Shown piece after piece: positions 43,786 through 54,834 of a stretch of DNA of 64,000 nucleotides. Location: assembly GCA_038380435.1 (NCBI GenBank), contig JAWZYU010000005.1, forward strand, positions 34,990,001 to 35,054,000, in the 5' to 3' direction. This stretch comes from Ryuthela nishihirai. Lineage: Eukaryota; Arthropoda; Arachnida; Araneae; Heptathelidae. A program made the translations under genes and the position numbers. The notes beneath the pieces were generated by a model that worked only from the letters and a program-made list of their open reading frames with translations, was not told where the DNA came from and did not search any database. How positions within the stretch are numbered: the stretch's first letter is position 1; each line of letters opens with the position of its first letter.

Positions 43786-45372
43786 TTATTTTTGTCTTTT
43801 ATGTGCTGAGGTATCTTCCTTCTGCAAGAACCAGCAGTAGTCATCCATCATTGCTGGGTCCCACCTGCCTTGGTATCTCTCCTCCGTGGTTCGGATATCC
43901 TGGTGAAATCTTTCCCCTTGCTTATCACTGACATCTCCTAAGTTCTTGAGATGTGAGCACAAGAAATGGATCTTCAAAGACATTCGGCAGCCAAGATTTT
44001 CATAGTTCTTAAGAAGATCTTGAATGAGCTGATAGTTTTCCTCTTTGTGATATCCCAGAAAACCCTGGACCACAGACGTGAGATATTTCCATGCAGCATG
44101 CTCCTTCATATTCAGTTTTTCTTCGAAGATAGTATCATTCAGTAGCTTCCTGATCTGAGGACCAACATATATCCCTTCTTTGAGTTTGGCATCACTAAGT
44201 TTTGGAAATTTTTCCTTCAAGTGCAAAAACGCTTTACCAGTTTTGTCCATAGCCTTTACAAAGTTTTTCCTAATCCCCAGTTTGATCTGTAGTGGTGGGA
44301 GCAGAACATCAGAGGGGTCAACTAGAGGCTTATACCTCACATTACTCTTTCCAGGAATAAAAACATCTCTTTTGGGCCAGACTTGTTTTGTAGTGTTCCT
44401 TTCTGTCCCTACTGTCCCTCAAACACAGAAAACAAAAACATTTTGTGAAGCCTCTTGAACACGAGCAAGAGAAATATAACTTTTAGGTCACCACATATTG
44501 TCCACTTAAACTGATCATATGTTATAGCAGTGAGTATTTTTTCCATGCTTTCATAAGTTATCTTTATTCCCACAGCGTGTGTCACTGGAGTGGAAGGTTT
44601 TAGGTTTCCTTTACGCAAAAGAACAGCTTTTAAACTGAATTTTGACGAATTTATAAATAGACGCCATTACTTAGGGTCGTGAGTTGTTCCAATTTCTTTC
44701 ACCAGTCCATAAATATCTATGCAGAAATACAAACCATCTTGCATCTCGTAATAAACAAATAAACCCAAATTTCTCTTTCTGAACAAAGAAACTCTGGTAC
44801 CCTTGGATAAGATTCCAATCTTGAAGTCTTGAACCCAAAACCTCAGCTTGTTGTTTGGAAAGTCCTAGGTCTCGAACAAGATCATTTAGTTCATTTTGCT
44901 GAATCAAATGAGACTCGTTTAACTTTTTTGGCGTATATGTAATATTAGGATCTGTATGTGCTTCAAACTCTTCCTCTGATGAATGTGAATCCATCTCCTC
45001 TCAATTGGTTGGAGGTATTGGTATAGGAAGATCTTCTCCATGAGGAACTGGCCTTATGGCTGAAAGCACATTTGGATATTGTATTTTGCTTTTGTTCTTT
45101 TTTGAAAAGCCCGACACTTTAGTTAAAAAATAGTAGCAATCATGCAAGTGACTGCTTGGGTCACCCCAAACCATTGGAACTGCAAAGAGCATGGATTTTA
45201 TCTTACCTTTCAACCATTCACTCAGGCCAACAAAGCACGAAATGCAGCACACATGTGGAGCCCATGTTTTGTCCTGATCTCCAACATGACATCCAAAATA
45301 CAAATTATAAGCTTTCTTCACAATCTTTATCAAAGAACGACCCAGGAATTTTGAAATATAATTTCCACACAC
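43786..45372 (-). pseudogene. Broken copy of a multicopy gene of unknown function
   Basis: Four minus-strand open stretches in order: 45372-45001 (MCGNYISKFLGRSLI start, with CHVGDQDKTWAPHVCCISC and KIQYPNVLSAIRPVPHGEDLP), 44994-44671 (SEEEF, LSKQQAEVLGSRLQDWNL, VFLHRY), 44618-44409 (ITYDQFKWTICGDLKV) and 44340-43786 (PLVDPSDVLLPPLQIKLGIR, MSLKIHFLCSH, DKQGERFHQDIRTTEERYQG). From general knowledge this order matches an uncharacterised protein family with many copies in arthropod and cnidarian genomes. The first two parts share a frame and are separated by one TGA at 45003-45001. Later parts are frameshifted. No catalytic residues are known to me. Mobile origin is suspected but unproved. Confidence 0.65.
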
Positions 45373-45379
45373 ATAACAA

Positions 45380-45650
45380 ACTTATCTGGCACATTAACAC
45401 ATCAGCGATGCGTTAACAACTAACTAATAAATAATATAATAATAATTAATAACTAATTAATAATTCCTAACTTTGTGCCATTTAAACGCCAAAAAATCAT
45501 TCTTCAATGTACAGCACGTGTTCCTCCTACAATGAAAACAACAAGAATGGAGGTCTAAGATTAGGTTACTGTTACATGTTTTCTCCCACTTGGCAATCAG
45601 TGTTGAATGCTACAAAAAGTAAAATGTCTAGTATCATCCCAGTTGCCTGG
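45380..45650. other. No feature recognised
   Basis: AT-rich upstream flank of the broken gene, with repeated TAATAATTAATAACTAATT. No promoter signal identified. Confidence 0.4.
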
Positions 45651-45663
45651 AGGTGTTGGTTTA

Positions 45664-45875
45664 AATAAAAAAATAATAAATACCCCCTCAAGCAGCTGCT
45701 TACCACAGAGGTCTGACAGGAGCCTGTCAGTTTATATGCCATAGTAGAAGAAGGTCTGTGAGGATGGCAGGACCTCAGCAGAAAAACAACACACACATCC
45801 ATGCCTTACCCGGGGCTGAACCCAGGTCCCTTAGATCAGTAGCCAAGCGTGCTAACCACTCGGCCATGGGACGGC
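45664..45875 (-). mobile_element. SINE B, full length
   Basis: 12-bp perfect target duplication GGTGTTGGTTTA (45652-45663 and 45876-45887). Confidence 0.94.
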
Positions 45876-45889
45876 GGTGTTGGTTTAGG

Positions 45890-46530
45890 AAGGTCTTAAT
45901 AGGAGTCAAAATAACCAATACATAAAAACGTGACGTGCTAACTATTTTTAAGGCCAGATCTGAAAAATGGTTAAAGGCATCTACAATTGTTCATGTTATA
46001 AAAACGTTGTAAACCAGTGTAATCAGTAGAGCTGCTTTCTGATCTAAGTTTTATCGTATAGTTGTCCTATGATTAAGTGTTGTTATTTTCAGTTATTTTC
46101 CAGTTAAAGATTCAATATATTTTCCAGCTAAACATTCAATATATTTTCCATCAAAAAGATAGAAAAGAAATTGTCAAAATTGTGAAAGGGCGCCTTCCGT
46201 TGATTATTTTCCCTTAAGAGTTCGACCGTCATGCAAAGAAGAATATTACCAGGGACACAATCTTTGTTCTATGGGGCTGTCTCTTCTTGATGACTTATAC
46301 ATATTTTGAATAGGCAACAGTAGAGAGTATTTGACGTTTTCCGCGTAAAAATTGTACTCCAAAAAAAGAAAAGGAGAAACTCCTATAACTGCTGAAAAAT
46401 CCCGAAAAAACAATTATGTATAGCGTTTATGGAAAACTTTAAAAATATTTCTAGAACAAATAAAAAGGAAAATAAGTCATGATATAATTTTTTTAAGCTT
46501 AGAGGATTTTTCTCCCCAAGCTAAGCGATT
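45890..46530. other. No feature recognised
   Basis: ATTTTCCAGCTAAACATTCA-like phrase duplicated near 46095-46145. Otherwise nothing. Confidence 0.4.
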
Positions 46531-46541
46531 TACCGATACAG

Positions 46542-46926
46542 GTTGGGTTGTTTTACCTCTGAGCGGCACTTTTTTGCACACCATGGGCTAAATGGCCAGG
46601 TCACATGGACCCCGAAGGCTCAGAGAATGTTGGGGGAGGGAGCCCACTGGAACAGCTGTTGGGAGACAGATGGTAGCCTCTCGTCAAGGCCATCCAGCGT
46701 GTTCTTTAACGTGCACAGGGTATGGCTCTCCCACACACGGGGCCACGGCTTAACGTCCCATCCGATGGACGGCGGCCTTTCCAAGCCCATCGGTGTCCCC
46801 TACTGACGGTGGGCAGGGCGGGGAATTTTGCGGAGATAAATCTCAACGCTGGCCTAGCTGGGACTCGAACCTGGGAACTACAGATTACGAGCCTGGCGCG
46901 CTACCGACTGAGCCACAACCCGCCCC
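46542..46926 (-). mobile_element. SINE A, full length, young
   Basis: 11-bp perfect target duplication TACCGATACAG (46531-46541 and 46927-46937). Confidence 0.95.
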
Positions 46927-46939
46927 TACCGATACAGAC

Positions 46940-47790
46940 TTTCCTATCGGTGATTTCATATACTTACTAATTGTACTGGGATTCTGTTAAGTGTGTTTAA
47001 CATTTTAAATCATTTTTCAGTAATAAATGTATCATCAAACTGAATCCAAAGTGACGATACAATTATAGGACAGAGATGGCAAGGAGCTAAAAATTCAAAA
47101 CAGAAAAATTATTGCACTTCATTTCGACGATTATCAATCGTTTATCGAATTTCGGCAGCATCCAACTATTTCCAAAATAGTCAAATTCACGATACATCAA
47201 ACTTTAAAACTCGGTTCATTGCCTTCAGATGATTTGGATTTCAGTGCCAAAAGCAGATTCCTTTCTAACTGAACCCGCGTTTTCCGCTCAGCTTCTACAT
47301 CATGTTAGAAGACAGATGCTGTGCTAAAAATAGATTCGCCCAAGAGGATTCAGAGAGTTTCTGATTTTACTCTTGAATTGGCAACGACTGAGAAAAGACA
47401 CAAGTAGTCACGTAAATAAAATTTAAGAAAGGAAAATAAAATATTATTTTACAATCCTTTTTGTTTTACACCTGAATAAGCCACAGTTTTTAACTTCATT
47501 TTTACTCTACATTCTCACTGACAGAAATTTCTTTCTGTTGGTTTTCACTGATGTAAATTTCTTTCTTAAATCTCTTTTTAACACTTTCTCTCATAGATTA
47601 GAGTTTACGATGCGTTTGCTTTTCTAGGCCATTTAATGCATTCACAATGATACCTCATTGAACATCATAATAGCAACTGCTTTACTAAGTTTACCGAGAT
47701 AAATACATCGCCCATAAATAGTGAAAGTGAATATTAAGATTGATTATATTACTTGGCGCTATTTTTAGCGCACATATTTCATCACATATA
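46940..47790. other. No feature recognised
   Basis: AT-rich. A short duplicated phrase (TTTCACTGAT, AAATTTCTTTCT) near 47515-47565. No coding signal. Confidence 0.4.
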
Positions 47791-47805
47791 TTTACGCACC
47801 ATCAA

Positions 47806-48111
47806 GGGTTGGGTTGTTGGGTTGTTTTACCTCTGAGCGGCAGTTTTTTGCACACCATGGGCTAAATGGCCAGGTCACATGGACCCCGAAGGCTCAGAGA
47901 AGGTTGGGGGAGGGGACCCACTGGAACAGCTGTTGGGAGACAGATAGTAGCTTCCCGTCAAGGCCATCCAGCGTGTTCTTTAACGTGCACAGGGTATGGC
48001 TCTCCCGCACACGGGGCCACGGCTTAACGTCCCATCCGACGGACGGCGGCCTTTCCAAGCCCATCGGTGTCCCCTACTGACCGTGGGCAGGGCGGGAAAT
48101 TTTTGCGGAGA
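47806..48111 (-). mobile_element. SINE A, 5'-truncated with target duplication
   Basis: The tail side is complete, with GGGTTGTTGGGTTGTTTTACC. It stops at TTTTTGCGGAGA, so the tRNA-like head is missing. Yet a 13-bp perfect duplication TACGCACCATCAA (47793-47805 and 48112-48124) flanks it. This is the signature of incomplete target-primed reverse transcription. Confidence 0.94.
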
Positions 48112-48124
48112 TACGCACCATCAA

Positions 48125-48725
48125 TCATATTTTATCTGATGTCCCCCGTTGTGCAACTATTGCCCTACAGCATGCCTTCTACTGTAATAGACTTCTGCGA
48201 ATCAATACCAGATCCAATCGGTCTCATTCCTCTTTACGAGCTTCCCATAATCCATCAACAGTCCGCTGTCGACATTTACCCAGAGTCCATTTTTAAGACT
48301 CAAAATGCGTAAAAGTTGAAAGAGGCGAAGAAGCATCGGTGACTTCAAACTTTGGCATTTAGTTGCTAACATCAGTAGCATCGCATCATTAGGTGCTATC
48401 AGGGTTCAACAAATTTTAAGGTTATGACAACGATTTTTATAATGTCACGATTCGGAAGACAAATTTTACAAATTTAGTACCATATTATTGCAAGTTTCAT
48501 CAGGTTATATCTAGCAAATGCAAAAACAATAATTAATAAAAATATATCAAGTAATATTAATTAAATATATATGTATATGCAACTAAGATTTCTACTATTT
48601 TTAATTTTGTATTATTGCTGCAAAAAATTAATATTATATTTATTTGTTAGGTATATCTTAAAGCTACCTGCAGTAATATTACATTCAAATTCCTAAAATA
48701 TTTCCCTCTATTCATATAGTTTTTC
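48125..48725. other. No feature recognised
   Basis: 48125-48310 continues an 81-residue open reading with no known motif. The remainder is AT-rich. Confidence 0.35.
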
Positions 48726-48740
48726 CCCTTACATTTAAGG

Positions 48741-49100
48741 GTTGGGTTGTTTTTACCTTTGACCGACACTTTTTGCACACCACGGGCTAAAAGGTTGGGG
48801 GAGGGGACCTACTGGAACAGCTGTTGGGAGACAGATGGTAGCCTCCCGTTAAGGCTATCCAGCGTGTTCTTTAACGTGCACAGGGTATGATTCTCCCACA
48901 CACGGATCACGGCTTAACGTCCCATACGACGGACGGCGGCCTTTTCAGGCCCATCGGTGTCCCCTACTGACCGTGGGCAGAGTGGGGAATTTTGCGGAGA
49001 TAAATCTCAACGCTGACCTAGCTGGGACTCGAACCTGGGAACTACAGATTGCGAGCCTGGAACGCTACCGACTGAGCTCCACCCCCCCCCCCCCCGCCCA
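48741..49100 (-). mobile_element. SINE A with internal deletion
   Basis: 14-bp target duplication CCTTACATTTAAGG / CCTTACAGTTAAGG (48727-48740 and 49101-49114, one mismatch). About 35 bp around AAATGGCCAGGTCAC are missing. Confidence 0.92.
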
Positions 49101-49114
49101 CCTTACAGTTAAGG

Positions 49115-50200
49115 ATGAACATAATAGCATTAAAAGTAATTAAATTCCATAAATTTCTCGGAGTTGTACTATATTCAGAATTGAAATTGTCAAAATACAT
49201 CGAATTCATTGAAGAAACAACAAGACCCTTTATAAATATCCTGCGATATCTGGCTGCGAGGAAACGAGGATTCAATAGATGATAAACATACATAAAATCT
49301 TAATAAGATCCAGACTGGAATATGGAGGATTTCTTTTAGAAATTGCTAGTTCCACCTTAGTTAAAAAAAGGGAAAAATTCTAAAATAGAGCCGTAACGAT
49401 CTGTCTGGCCCAACTCCTTCCTTGTCCTACTGTCTCTCTTCTTGTTGAAGCCAATCTGGAACCTCTTTCTCTTAGGAGACCCAATTTCCTCTTCCAACGC
49501 TTTCTAAGAATGATCTGTAAACAAAGAACTAACCCACTGGTTGAGAAGAGATTTTCAGTAATTCACTGAGGAAAACATGTTCTATTTATGAAGTAATCAG
49601 AGGTTTTCCTCTGTTCGAAGAACTTCGAGGCCTCCAGAGACTAGTGGATCAATGGGATGATTTAACCACTTGGAGCTCTGAAAAAATTCCTTGTTTTCCA
49701 AAGATACATGGTATTTCTACTAAGAAAAATCAAGATAGCTATGTGCTCAAGGATTTAGCTGAAACTTTAATTGAGGCAAAGTATGCTTCCTTTACAAAAT
49801 ATTTACAGATGGCTCTGTGAACAAAGATGAGGGAAGAGCGGCTGCTACAGTTTGGATCCCAGATAATAATTTGCATTTAGCAGTTAGACTACCTGACCAA
49901 ACAGAAGTTTTCACAACTGAATTGGTAGCCATAGAAATGGTCCTTAAGTGGGGTAATAATCTAAACTTTGATAAAGTTGTTATCCTATCTGATTGTCGAT
50001 CAGTTATTCAGTTTTTACAAGGAGAACCCAGGAAATTTACCAATAATGAACTTTTTTTGGAACATTTTGCAGTTGGCCAATAAAATGATGGAAATGGGCA
50101 TTGAGTTGAATATGCAGTGGATTCCCAGCCACGTCGGCGTTGGAGGAAATGAAACTGTGACGCGGCACCTGAAAAAAACTCACTACACTAGGTAATGTTC
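49115..50200 (+). pseudogene. LINE fragment ending in an RNase H domain
   Basis: The post-polymerase region is seen at about 49280-49560 (SRLEYGGFLLEIASS, CLAQLLPCPTVSLLVEANLEPLSLRR). An RNase H domain follows: FTDGSVNKDEGRAAA (about 49806), TTELVAIEMVLKW, VVILSDCRSVIQFL, and, one frame over, QWIPSHVGVGGNE (about 50115-50155). The Asp, Glu, Asp set typical of RNase H is visible. RNase H-bearing LINEs belong to the I-like group. 5'-truncated, with stops and at least one frameshift near 50060-50085. Confidence 0.75.
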
Positions 50201-50795
50201 AACAAGAGTGGAGACAATAGACCCGACTTGGTCTGAACTTTGCGGTACTTCGTGACTATCATTCAAACAACTGAAATGTAAAAATAAAGTTCCCCTGAGA
50301 AATCAAACAAGCCAGCATAACAGTAGAGAGCTACAACATAACATTTTAAGCAACTCTCTGGGTGGCCTTGAAGGGAATCTGAAGCGCATCTGTTCCTGAC
50401 AGCTGTCGTGTCAGTTTTCTTATCATAAAGGTCAGCAACCTGTCGCTCTTTAGCCATTTCTGCTCGGCTGCTGACACTAACGTTAACACTTACCATTTAT
50501 TCGCATCGCGTAACGTAATCATTTACATACTATCACACGATGGAATAGCTATTTGAATATCATATGCAAATGTGCGATAGATCTGAAAATCATGTTTTGC
50601 ATTATGATATTTATTATGCTATTTTCCAATTTCTAACTGTTATTGTCGAACACCAATGTGTTCGCAATTTTGTAGTATAACAAAGTACAGGTACCTGAAA
50701 AAAAAAATGAAAACTGTTCCATGTCATCTGAAAAAAAAAAAAATCACATTTAGAGCTCAATAACTCCTTCAATATATATTTTTTTAATGAAAAAT
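50200..50795. other. Mostly unrecognised
   Basis: 50355-50415 (GGGTGGCCTTGAAGGGAATC, then CTGACAGCTGTCGTGTCAG) looks like a scrap of SINE A in + orientation. The rest is AT-rich with A and T runs. Confidence 0.35.
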
Positions 50796-50800
50796 AAACC

Positions 50801-51260
50801 TCCTGTAAAGGCCATCCAGCGTGTTCTTTAACGTGCACGGGGTATGACTCTCCCGCACACGGACCACGGATTAATGTCCCATACGACGGACGGCGGCCTT
50901 TCCAAGCCCATCGGTGTCCCCTACTGAACGAAGGCAAGGCTGGGAATTTTGCGGAGATTGGTAATGTAATAGTACTTGGATAGTCTTACTTGGGTAGAGA
51001 CTCATGTGAGCAGCAACTGGTAAAGGCAGATCCTGTAAAGGCCATCCAGCGTGTTCTTTAACGTGCACGGGGTATGACTCTCCCGCACACGGACCACGGA
51101 TTAATGTCCCATACGACGGACGGCGGCCTTTCCAAGCCCATCGGTGTCCCCTACTGACCGAAGGCAAGGTTGGGAATTTTGCGGAGATTGGTAATGTAAT
51201 AGTACTTGGATAGTCTTACTTGGGTAGAGACTCAGTGAGCAGCAACTGTTAAAGGCATAT
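50801..51260 (-). repeat. 230-bp tandem duplication containing a SINE A fragment
   Basis: Copy 1 starts at 50801 and copy 2 at 51031, both TCCTGTAAAGGCCATCCAGC. Each holds the middle of SINE A (about 155 bp) plus about 75 bp of non-SINE sequence (TGGTAATGTAATAGTACTTG, GCAGCAACTG). The copies differ by only a handful of bases, so the duplication is recent and later than the SINE. Confidence 0.92.
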
Positions 51261-51513
51261 GTTAAGGGCAGATGTGAATCCGTCAAGGCAGCAGAAAGAC
51301 TTTTTACCTTTTGTTATCGATTATCTATATATATCCCCATCAACTTGCAATAATATTCTTCTGAGAGACTGCTGGCTTTAAGAGCTTGATGGGAACTCCT
51401 TTCTCATCGTCGGCAAAAAACTCCAAGTTGATATAATTAGGACCAAGATTTGCGAACCTCTGATTACAACCTAGTAGGCTACAGATTATGAAGACTATGA
51501 CACACAGTATTAA

Positions 51514-51912
51514 TGCGGGTTGGCTCAGTCGGCGGAGAGCAAGGCACGTAATCTGCAATTCCGAAATTCAAGTCTCATTTGTGTCGGCGTTGGGATTTAT
51601 CTCCACTTAACTACCACCCTACCTTATACCAGAAAGAGAACACCTCTTCGATGGTTTTAGAAAGTCAGCCCTCCATCAGATAGGATGTGAAACCGCTGTG
51701 TCATATAGAGGAGCACCATAACCTGTGCGTGCTAAAAACATCCTGGATGACCATGATGGGAGATTAACGTAAAAAACACGTTGGATGACTCTGTCACCTA
51801 ACAGCCGTGTAGTGTAAGCTGTCCCTAACTCTGAGCCCTTTGGATCCACGTGACCTTGCTATTTAGTCCGTGGTATGTACTAAAGGACCTATCAGTGGTA
51901 AAACAACACCAC
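51514..51912 (+). mobile_element. SINE A, old diverged copy
   Basis: GCGGGTTGGCTCAGTCGGCG head, GCGTTGGGATTTATCTCC, CCTGTGCGTGCTAAAAACAT and the end GTAAAACAACACCACAACA. Confidence 0.85.
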
Positions 51913-52585
51913 AACAGAACCCCAACAGCATTAAAGAATCGAAAAATACACGTAAAAGTAGAAAGTATTATTGTTCTCGAAAAAATAACGATACGGAAGC
52001 TTTAAGTATTTAATAATAATCAAAATGCGAGTCGATTAAGTGCGTTTCGGAAAATAAAGGTCGATTTAAACATTCAGAACAGCAGATTATCCAAGTAAAA
52101 GGAAATTTATTAAATTAGAAATGTTTAGGTAAAACTCTATAAAAATATAACGTCGCTGTAAAAGTGTGAATTATAATATCTCTATAAAAGATGCAACTAA
52201 ATTTATTGTCATTCTAAGAATTCGTTTTAAATTTGGGCGAGATGCCAATCGCAGCTTTAGTCAATTGTTTGAATAGTGCAGCTAGAAGATTTTGCAGAAT
52301 TCTGTTCTGATTAGGTGTGATTTATGAAACGGAGGTCGACAATCATAGATTTCAAGTTATAAAAACAATTCGACTGCTATTTCTTTTGCATTGGATCAAA
52401 GTCCATTCCTGTTTGAAAAGAAGCCAAAGCCGCAAGTAAATTTCGGACTTCAGAATTACCCTTACTATCATTTTCAAAGGGGGAGGAGAATATGTTACTA
52501 TACCTCAGTCTTATGCTCTAACTCAATATCAGACCGGGATATGAGAAAAAATAAAGGGGGAGGGCGGAAGTAAAGTGACTCGATC
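51913..52585. other. No feature recognised
   Basis: AT-rich. AAGTATTTAATAATAATCAAAATG (about 52005) recurs near 52958, implying another short dispersed repeat. Confidence 0.4.
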
Positions 52586-52589
52586 AAGC

Positions 52590-52717
52590 CGAAAAAAAGG
52601 AGGGTTCAAGAGACTGAATTTCCATTACAGTATAACATTTTCCCCTCCGTTTTAGAGATCTTTGAAAAAGATTTTGAGAAATACATGAAATATACATAAT
52701 TTAATCCTTGTTTTTCT
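52590..52717 (-). repeat. Dispersed repeat C
   Basis: GAGACTGAATTTCCATTACA, GTATAACATTTTCCCCTCCG and AATACATGAAATATA match family C. A SINE B follows directly. Confidence 0.6.
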
Positions 52718-52922
52718 TAGCCGTCCCGTGGCCGAGTGGTTAGCACGCTTGGCTACTGATCTAAGGGACCTGGGTTCGAGCCCCGGATTAGGCATGGATG
52801 TGTGTGTCGTTTTTTTGCTGAGGTCCTGCCATCCACTCAGATCTACTGTGGCATATAAACTGACAGGCTCCTGTCAGACCTCTGTGGCAAGCAGCTGCTT
52901 GAGGGGGTATTTATTTTTTTTT
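52718..52922 (+). mobile_element. SINE B, full length
   Basis: Head TAGCCGTCCCGTGGCCGAGT, B box GGGTTCGAGCCCC, full body and GAGGGGGTATTTATTTTTTT tail. The flanking TTTAATCCTT / TTTAAATCCTT is an imperfect candidate duplication. Confidence 0.92.
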
Positions 52923-53248
52923 AAATCCTTTTGTCCTCTATTGTCCTTACACGGTTTAAGTATTTAATAATAATCAAAATGGAAGTCGATTTAAGTCGTT
53001 GTTCTCAAATGGCAGGGGGAGGAACTCCCATAGATCCGCCTCTGTTACGTCATTATAATGTTGATACAAAGTTACAGATATAAAGAGTCTATTGGGATTT
53101 TTCACACTCATTAATTTAAAAAATATACGTGTTCTGTAATAACTCCTTTTTTTGTTATTTTAAGTGACTATTTTTATATTATCACCAGAAAACTTCTGAA
53201 AGTACTAAAAGAATATGCTACAGCTCAAATAAAAAAATTAGCTACAAT

Positions 53249-53490
53249 AGGCCTGGATCTAGAAAAAAAAAAAGCATAAGGAGGAGAGGGGGGGGGGGGA
53301 CTGGATTTCGAATGCAATATAACATTTTCCCCTCCGTTTTGCAGGTTTTAAATTTTTTTTTTGAAAAATTGAAAAAAAAAGATGAAATATAAATAAGTTA
53401 ATAATTGTTTGCCTCTATTGACTTTATAGTCATTATGAAGGCGGGGGGGGGGGGGGGGGGGGGGCTAGTCCATCCCTTCTACACCTATTT
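53249..53490 (-). repeat. Dispersed repeat C with G22 tract
   Basis: Starts AGGCCTGGATCTAGAAAAAA, continues GACTGGATTTCGAATGCAAT and GTATAACATTTTCCCCTCCG-like blocks, and ends beside a pure G run at about 53442-53463. Confidence 0.6.
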
Positions 53491-53887
53491 CTAAACATTC
53501 TTAAATAAGATTTTAAGTTAACGGAAATATTCATTTCATTCAGATGGGATATTAACCCAATGAATTCTGATATGTCAGGAATTTTACCAATGATTAAAAG
53601 TCTTCTGTCAGGTTCAGAAATTAAAGAAATTCATTTGGTTTTTCTTCGTCATTTCATCCAAAAAATAATTTTATATGCTGCGTGTATCGCAATGATTATT
53701 AATATATTTGATAAACTAGTTTCTTCCTTAATTTATGTTCTACACTTTGCGTCGGAATCCGTTCATATGAAAATACAGCTATGTTGATTTATATTCCTAA
53801 ATATGATTTAAAAGTACTGAATTAGTGATCACCAAAACAATAACTTTAGATTCATATTTCAATCTAAAACCAACCTCTTATAATCAG
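53491..53887. other. No feature recognised
   Basis: AT-rich. A 75-residue ORF (53560-53787) shows no motif. Confidence 0.35.
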
Positions 53888-54370
53888 TGGGGTTGGCTCA
53901 GTAGGTAGCGCGTCAGGCACATAACTGCAATTCCCAGGCTCGAGTCCCACTTGATGAAATTATGTTTACGTCTTAACAAAAAAAGTATCGATATAACAGA
54001 ATATTGGAAAAATTCAGTGTGGAAAGAATCAAAAAAGCAAAAGTAATGCTTATTGCGAGTTTCACATCGTAATAAAATGTGTAAAAGTCTATTATCCTAA
54101 TTTATTATTGTTGAAATAAGATTGCATCCGTATGAAAAGGCCGTCGGATGGGACGTAAAGCCGTAGCCCCGTGTGCAAGAGAGCTATACATTGTGCTCGT
54201 TAAAGAACACGCTGTATGGCCTTGAGTGGAGGTTACCATTAGTCTCCTAGCGGCTGTCCAGTGGATCCCCTCCTCCAACCTTCTGTGAGCCATTGAAGTT
54301 CTACTTACCAGGACCATTTATTCCAGTGTGTGCAAAACAATGCCATTCAGAGATAAAACAACATAACCCA
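53888..54370 (+). mobile_element. SINE A, diverged and interrupted
   Basis: Head at 53888-53957 (GGGGTTGGCTCAGTAGGTAG, CAGGCTCGAGTCCCACTTG). The body resumes at about 54128 (AAAAGGCCGTCGGATGGGAC) and ends AAAACAACATAACCC. The intervening 170 bp is unrelated AT-rich sequence, an insertion or rearrangement. Confidence 0.8.
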
Positions 54371-54650
54371 TGATCTATGAGCTCTTAAGCGATCGAAAAC
54401 ATATTTGTTCAGATTAAAGTGTTTTTTGAGCAAATTTCTATGTGGGAATTTTGAAGCAAGAAAATTAATTTCGCCATGACCTACAGTTTAATATTCCGAA
54501 CGTCTAAACGACTCTGATCATAAAAAGTTACTACGTTTACCCCAAGCATGAAGAAGCAGTTTTTGCTAAATTTCAATGAAAAGGATCGAATTATCTGGGT
54601 TTTTTTTTTACAACGGAACATAACATGGGGACATAACAATGATTCCCCCC

Positions 54651-54832
54651 CCCCTCACTTCTTCTTTAGCTATATGAGCCTGCAAGGCTCTTCGCTGCAA
54701 GTACAATTTGTCCCCATTCTCCTCTATCCATGGCCTTCTCCCAGTTCGATATCTGCAATTCATCCAAGTCCCTTTGTATGCAGTCTCTCCATCTCAAGCA
54801 AGGGCGCCCTCTTGGTCCACTAAGAAAAGAGA
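54651..54832 (-). pseudogene. LINE 3' coding fragment
   Basis: The minus reading GPRGRPCLRWRDCIQRDLDE, LQISNWEKAMDR, then IVLAAKSLAGSYS matches the extreme C-terminus typical of several EN-RT LINEs (GRPxxRWxDCxxxDL...NWxxxAxDR...AAKS). Only about 60 residues remain. A different family from the RTE copy at 36.6 kb. Confidence 0.7.
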
Positions 54833-54834
54833 TA

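Noticed and set aside
52718..52795. tRNA-Ser or tRNA-Leu gene
   Set aside because: Head of SINE B. The anticodon loop is irregular and the copy is followed by the SINE body and tail.
54548..54823. 91-codon plus-strand ORF
   Set aside because: Antisense of a LINE C-terminal coding fragment that has clear motifs on the minus strand.
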